Source: CAVVYA01 sp964577835
Lineage (GTDB): Bacteria > Pseudomonadota > Alphaproteobacteria > SMXQ01
DNA length: 24,836 nt
Assembly: GCA_964577835.1 (NCBI GenBank)
Contig: CAZOBN010000041.1
Coordinates: 1-24,836 of the forward strand
Direction: 5' to 3'
The translations under genes were made by a program, and so were the position numbers. The notes below the pieces were generated by a model. That model had not been told where the DNA came from and did no database searches. It was given only the letters and a program-made list of their open reading frames with translations. How positions within the stretch are numbered: the stretch's first letter is position 1; every line of letters starts with the position of its first letter. Below, piece by piece: positions 22,068 through 24,836 of this stretch.

Positions 22068-22622
22068 GAATGCCCCCGGACCATCCTGTTCTACGCTACG
22101 AAGACCGGATCGATAACGCTCTACAGCCTCCAGTGCTCCGAACCCTGCGGTTTTTTGCGGCAAAATCGCGCGAGTGTGATCTCGGGGACATAGTCAACGG
22201 AGCTGCTGTCGAAACATGTCGAACAACGTTCTCGCCGCGCGAGAAAAATGGATGGCATCGGCCGTGAGACATCCGTCTGTGAGGAAGCCAGACGTGCCCG
22301 GGCCGGCATGCCGGCCCTCGCTCTTTCGGGCCGAGAGCCCACGGGCCAACTGGGATCGGCGCGGGGCGGTAACTTTATTCGTCCGGTTGTAACGCCGTGC
22401 AGCCTCGAGCAAATCGCCGAGGTGCGCATGGGTCATTTTGATGCGCGCGGCACTCACATAAACGACACACGCCAGAGGCCTGATCTATCCTCTGGCGAGT
22501 TTCTATCGGCCTGCGTCGTCACGTTTCTCTTCTCGCCAATTGACGACGTCGGCACTCGAAGCCGAATCTTGAAACCCGGCAAGAACCCGCCTCGGCCCGA
22601 GCCATTTTTGGCCAATGGGCGC
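22068..22622. other. Intergenic region with palindromes, no clear gene
   Basis: No frame here has convincing protein character. An 18-bp perfect palindrome (GGGCCGGCATGCCGGCCC) lies at 22300-22317 and a strong hairpin at 22470-22497. The promoter of the PP-loop gene must lie in the left part; none could be defined. Confidence 0.45.
22470..22497. terminator. Candidate hairpin in the PP-loop/msrQ gap
   Basis: CGCCAGAGG (22470-22478) and CCTCTGGCG (22489-22497) form a perfect 9-bp stem with a 10-base loop. It lies about 125 bp beyond the msrQ stop, in the direction of msrQ transcription. On that strand it is followed by GTGTGTCGTTT, a weak T-rich tail. Confidence 0.4.
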
Positions 22623-23534
22623 TTAGTTGGCCGATGAACGACCGATCTCCGCCACCGCGCGGGGCGGCATGGCAGGCTTGCGCGGACGTTTCTTCCAAGC
22701 GGCCGCGGCGGCGCCGGCCAAGACAATCGCCAGTCCGACGGCGAGCACGATCCACGAGGGGCGCACACCCGCGATGGTAGACAAATTGACCCCGAGCACG
22801 ATTGTGGGGTCGACCCCCATCAGAATCCAGTAGTAGACCGATTCGCCTGCGGCGGTGAAGACGGCGGCAAAGACCGCCAGCCCGAGGAGCCGGAACAGGG
22901 ATGGCGCGGCGCCGCGCTTGCCGCTCCACAGCAGAACGCGATAGGCCGTCAACCAGGCGAGCAGGCCGGCCATCCACATCGGTTCCCAGACATCGGCCTT
23001 CGCCTGCATGTAGAAATGGACGATGCCGAGCACGGCGATGACGTAAACCACACGATGAAGCCGGCGCCAGGCGCGGCCGCCCATGCGCGCGATCATGGTG
23101 TCGGTCGAGGTGATGGCGAGAGCCATCGATCCGACGAGCGCGACGAAGCCGATCGTCAGATAGATGCGCAGATAGATTTCGCTGGCCACCTTCAGCAAGT
23201 TGTAATTCTCGTCCGCGGCGTAGAGCGTCAGGTGTACCAGGACATAGACGGCGGCGCCGACCCCGATCATGCGCCGCACCAGGGTCAGATTCGGCCAGCG
23301 CAGAATCTGGCGCAGGGGCGTGATCGCCAGGGAGAGGAGCAGCAGCCGTATGGTCCATAGGCCGATCTCACGGGTTGCCTGATTCAGCGGCCGTGGCCCC
23401 AGCATGCCTTGGTCGAGTTTGTAGGCAATCCACAAACCGGGAACAAAGAGCGCCACGAAGACGGCGAGCTTCAGGTAGGAGACGCGGTCGTCGGGGCCGA
23501 GCCAGGGGATGAATTTGCGGACGGCTGCGGGCAT
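22623..23534 (-). CDS. msrQ: Heme-binding membrane subunit MsrQ (YedZ)
   Basis: The product has 303 aa with six or more membrane helices of the ferric-reductase-like type. MsrQ passes electrons from the quinone pool or flavin to the periplasmic molybdoenzyme MsrP, which repairs methionine sulfoxide in exported proteins. Visible markers are RPLNQATREIGLW, LAITPLRQILRWPNL, VRRMIGVGAAVYVLVHLTLY and WRRLHRVVYVIAVLGIVHFY, with histidines placed to bind heme. Compared with the 211-aa E. coli protein it has an extra C-terminal ~95 residues with two more hydrophobic segments and a basic tail (WKKRPRKP). msrP, usually adjacent and upstream, is absent here: the upstream side is a 215-bp gap and a divergent dioxygenase gene. 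Confidence 0.92.
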   Translation of the reverse strand: MPAAVRKFIPWLGPDDRVSYLKLAVFVALFVPGLWIAYKLDQGMLGPRPLNQATREIGLWTIRLLLLSLAITPLRQILRWPNLTLVRRMIGVGAAVYVLVHLTLYAADENYNLLKVASEIYLRIYLTIGFVALVGSMALAITSTDTMIARMGGRAWRRLHRVVYVIAVLGIVHFYMQAKADVWEPMWMAGLLAWLTAYRVLLWSGKRGAAPSLFRLLGLAVFAAVFTAAGESVYYWILMGVDPTIVLGVNLSTIAGVRPSWIVLAVGLAIVLAGAAAAAWKKRPRKPAMPPRAVAEIGRSSAN

Positions 23535-23749
23535 GGTTTCGAGGGTCCCTTGTGGCGCTTTAGGTCTAGCCCATTTCCTGATAGTTCGCCCGCCTTCGTT
23601 GAAAGGTTACGGATCACGGACCCGTCAGGATCACGGCGCCGAATCGAGACTGGCCGATAGTCCGTTTTTTGGCGCCAGGGGCCTTTGCGCTGGGATATCA
23701 TCCGCCGCCAAGCCATGAGAATGGCCAAAAACGATAGGAGCCGCTGTTT

Positions 23750-24679
23750 ATGCTCGGACTCGGTCTCGCGTCCTCCCACGCCACTGCCATGTTTTGCCCC
23801 GCCGAATACTGGCCAACCGTCTATGCTGGAATTCCCGACTATACGAAGGAGTCTCAGCCCCACACCGCAAAGCTCGAGACACCGGAGGTCATCCGGCAGC
23901 AGATCGCCCGCCTGGAAAAGAATTTCGCCTTCCTGCGCGAACAGATCGCGGCCTATAAGCCGGACGCCCTGATCTATGTCGGCGACGATCAGGGCGACAT
24001 GTTCAACAGCAGCAACAATCCGGCCTTCGCCGTCTTCACCGGCAAGGAGGTGTGGGGCTCGACCACGCCGCGCTATCTCAAGGAGCCGCCGGAGAAGTCG
24101 CGCATGCACGTGCCGGTCCACTCGGATCTCGCCAAGCATATTCTCAAAGGACTCTTGAAGCGCGATTTCGATCCCGCCAATTGCGGCAAGATGCAGCCGC
24201 TCGGCAATGCCGAGCGCGGCGTATCCCACATGCTGATCTATCCGCATCCCAAGCTGGTGCCGGATAACGACATCCCCGTGGTGCCGCTTTTCATCAACGA
24301 ATATTACCCGCCGCAGCCGAACGGGCGGCGTTGTTGGCAGTTCGGCCGCGCCATCGCCGACATTCTGAAGGACGTGCCGGAGCGCATCGCCATTTACGCA
24401 TCGGGGGGGCTATCGCATGACCCCATCGGGCCGCGCGCCGGCTGGATCGACGAGCCGCTCGACCATTGGATTCTGGAAAAGCTCGAGCGCAACGAGCACG
24501 AGGAGCTGAAGCATCTCTTCGCCTTCGACTCCGACACGTTGCGCGGCGGCACCGGCGAGGTACGAGCCTGGATCTCGGTCGCCGCGGCGATGGACCGTCC
24601 GGCCAAGAAGATCGACTATTTCCCGTCCCATCACGCCAAGACCGGCCTCGGCTGGGTTTATTGGCCGGCGCAAGCCTAG
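23750..24679 (+). CDS. Class III extradiol ring-cleavage dioxygenase, LigB type
   Basis: The product has 309 aa, with TAGGAG nine bases before the ATG. LigB-fold enzymes open catecholic rings with Fe(II) and O2. The sequence begins LGLASSHATAMF with an early metal-ligand-type histidine. It continues with DALIYVGDDQGDMFN and HMLIYPHPKLVPDNDIPVVP, and has the conserved IYASGGLSHDP. A C-terminal cap region ends KIDYFPSHHAKTGLGWVYWP. It most resembles the protocatechuate 4,5-dioxygenase beta-subunit family, but no alpha subunit (LigA) and no aromatic-degradation neighbours are seen. It may therefore be a stand-alone enzyme on an unknown substrate. It is divergent from msrQ. Confidence 0.88.
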   Translation: MLGLGLASSHATAMFCPAEYWPTVYAGIPDYTKESQPHTAKLETPEVIRQQIARLEKNFAFLREQIAAYKPDALIYVGDDQGDMFNSSNNPAFAVFTGKEVWGSTTPRYLKEPPEKSRMHVPVHSDLAKHILKGLLKRDFDPANCGKMQPLGNAERGVSHMLIYPHPKLVPDNDIPVVPLFINEYYPPQPNGRRCWQFGRAIADILKDVPERIAIYASGGLSHDPIGPRAGWIDEPLDHWILEKLERNEHEELKHLFAFDSDTLRGGTGEVRAWISVAAAMDRPAKKIDYFPSHHAKTGLGWVYWPAQA

Positions 24680-24704
24680 TACTGGCTATCATTGAAGCAA
24701 GAGT

Positions 24705-24836
24705 CACCCCCACCCCGGCCCTCCCTCATCCCGGCGGGCGTTCGCCCGCCACTCTTGATTGTTGCGCCCCTTCGGGCGCGGGAGGGGGAGGGGACGTTAT
24801 TGAGCACCATTGCGAATCCCCTCCACCCTTGTGGGG
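24705..24836. repeat. Palindromic intergenic repeat, cut by window end
   Basis: Consecutive hairpins occur: GGCGGGCG/CGCCCGCC at 24733-24750 and GCGCCC/GGGCGC at 24764-24779. They lie inside larger complementary C-rich and G-rich arms (CACCCCGGCCCTCCC on the left, GGGAGGGGGAGGGG on the right), with a further CCCC...GGGG pair at the end. This resembles the dispersed intergenic palindromic repeats seen in many alphaproteobacterial genomes. It also follows the dioxygenase gene and may act as its terminator. Confidence 0.6.

Noticed and set aside
22248..22637. 129-aa plus-strand frame in the PP-loop/msrQ gap
   Set aside because: No ribosome site or domain is seen, the sequence spans the palindrome and hairpin, and it runs into the msrQ 3' end.

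Overview
The window looks like a chromosomal segment of a high-GC alphaproteobacterium, probably of the order Hyphomicrobiales (Rhizobiales). The basis is the class I PHB synthase, the aminotransferase-hom-glpX-recJ gene order (known from rhizobial genomes), the alphaproteobacterial tRNA-Glu, and GC-rich codon use throughout. This assignment is by inspection only.

Region 1-3747 holds the 3' end of a CysA-type sulfate ABC transporter ATPase. It meets, tail to tail with overlapping ends, a class I poly-hydroxyalkanoate synthase (phaC). Divergent from phaC is an OmpA-domain lipoprotein. Region 3940-9426 is a housekeeping operon: a class I/II aminotransferase (alaC/dapL-like), homoserine dehydrogenase, class II fructose-1,6-bisphosphatase (glpX) and recJ. 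Overlapping stops and starts join aminotransferase to hom and glpX to recJ. The hom gene carries an in-frame 24-bp tandem repeat (three identical copies plus the presumed parental unit) in the linker before its ACT domain.

Region 9427-11345 is accessory DNA. It contains a 162-bp MITE-like element with IS5/IS427-like ends inside a CTGAG duplication, a weakly supported small membrane protein gene, and a NERD-domain membrane protein gene. The NERD gene lies between a complete tRNA-Glu(TTC) gene and a 16-bp exact copy of that tRNA's 3' end about 1.15 kb away, which is the geometry of a tRNA-integrated element or its remnant.

Region 11656-15717 (minus strand) encodes a GT39-like multi-membrane glycosyltransferase, a GtrB/DPM-type glycosyltransferase fused to a GtrA domain, and a GULO/DprE1-like FAD oxidoreductase. 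Together they could modify an envelope glycan through polyprenyl-phosphate sugars. Regions 16016-18450 and 18573-22067 hold mostly envelope and signalling genes. These are a PLDc_N-like mini membrane protein, a hypothetical protein, a periplasmic ClpP-fold protein, a repeat lipoprotein, a receiver-only response regulator, a Tat-exported protein with secretin-like motifs, a Tyr/Gly-rich lipoprotein, and a QueC-like PP-loop protein with no queuosine neighbours. The window ends with msrQ (no msrP beside it), a LigB-type class III extradiol dioxygenase, and a palindromic intergenic repeat cut by the window edge.

The strongest candidate for something undescribed is the short tRNA-Glu-bounded NERD segment. 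The hom minisatellite and the Tat/secretin-like protein come next. No CRISPR array, integrase, intact transposase or rRNA was seen.
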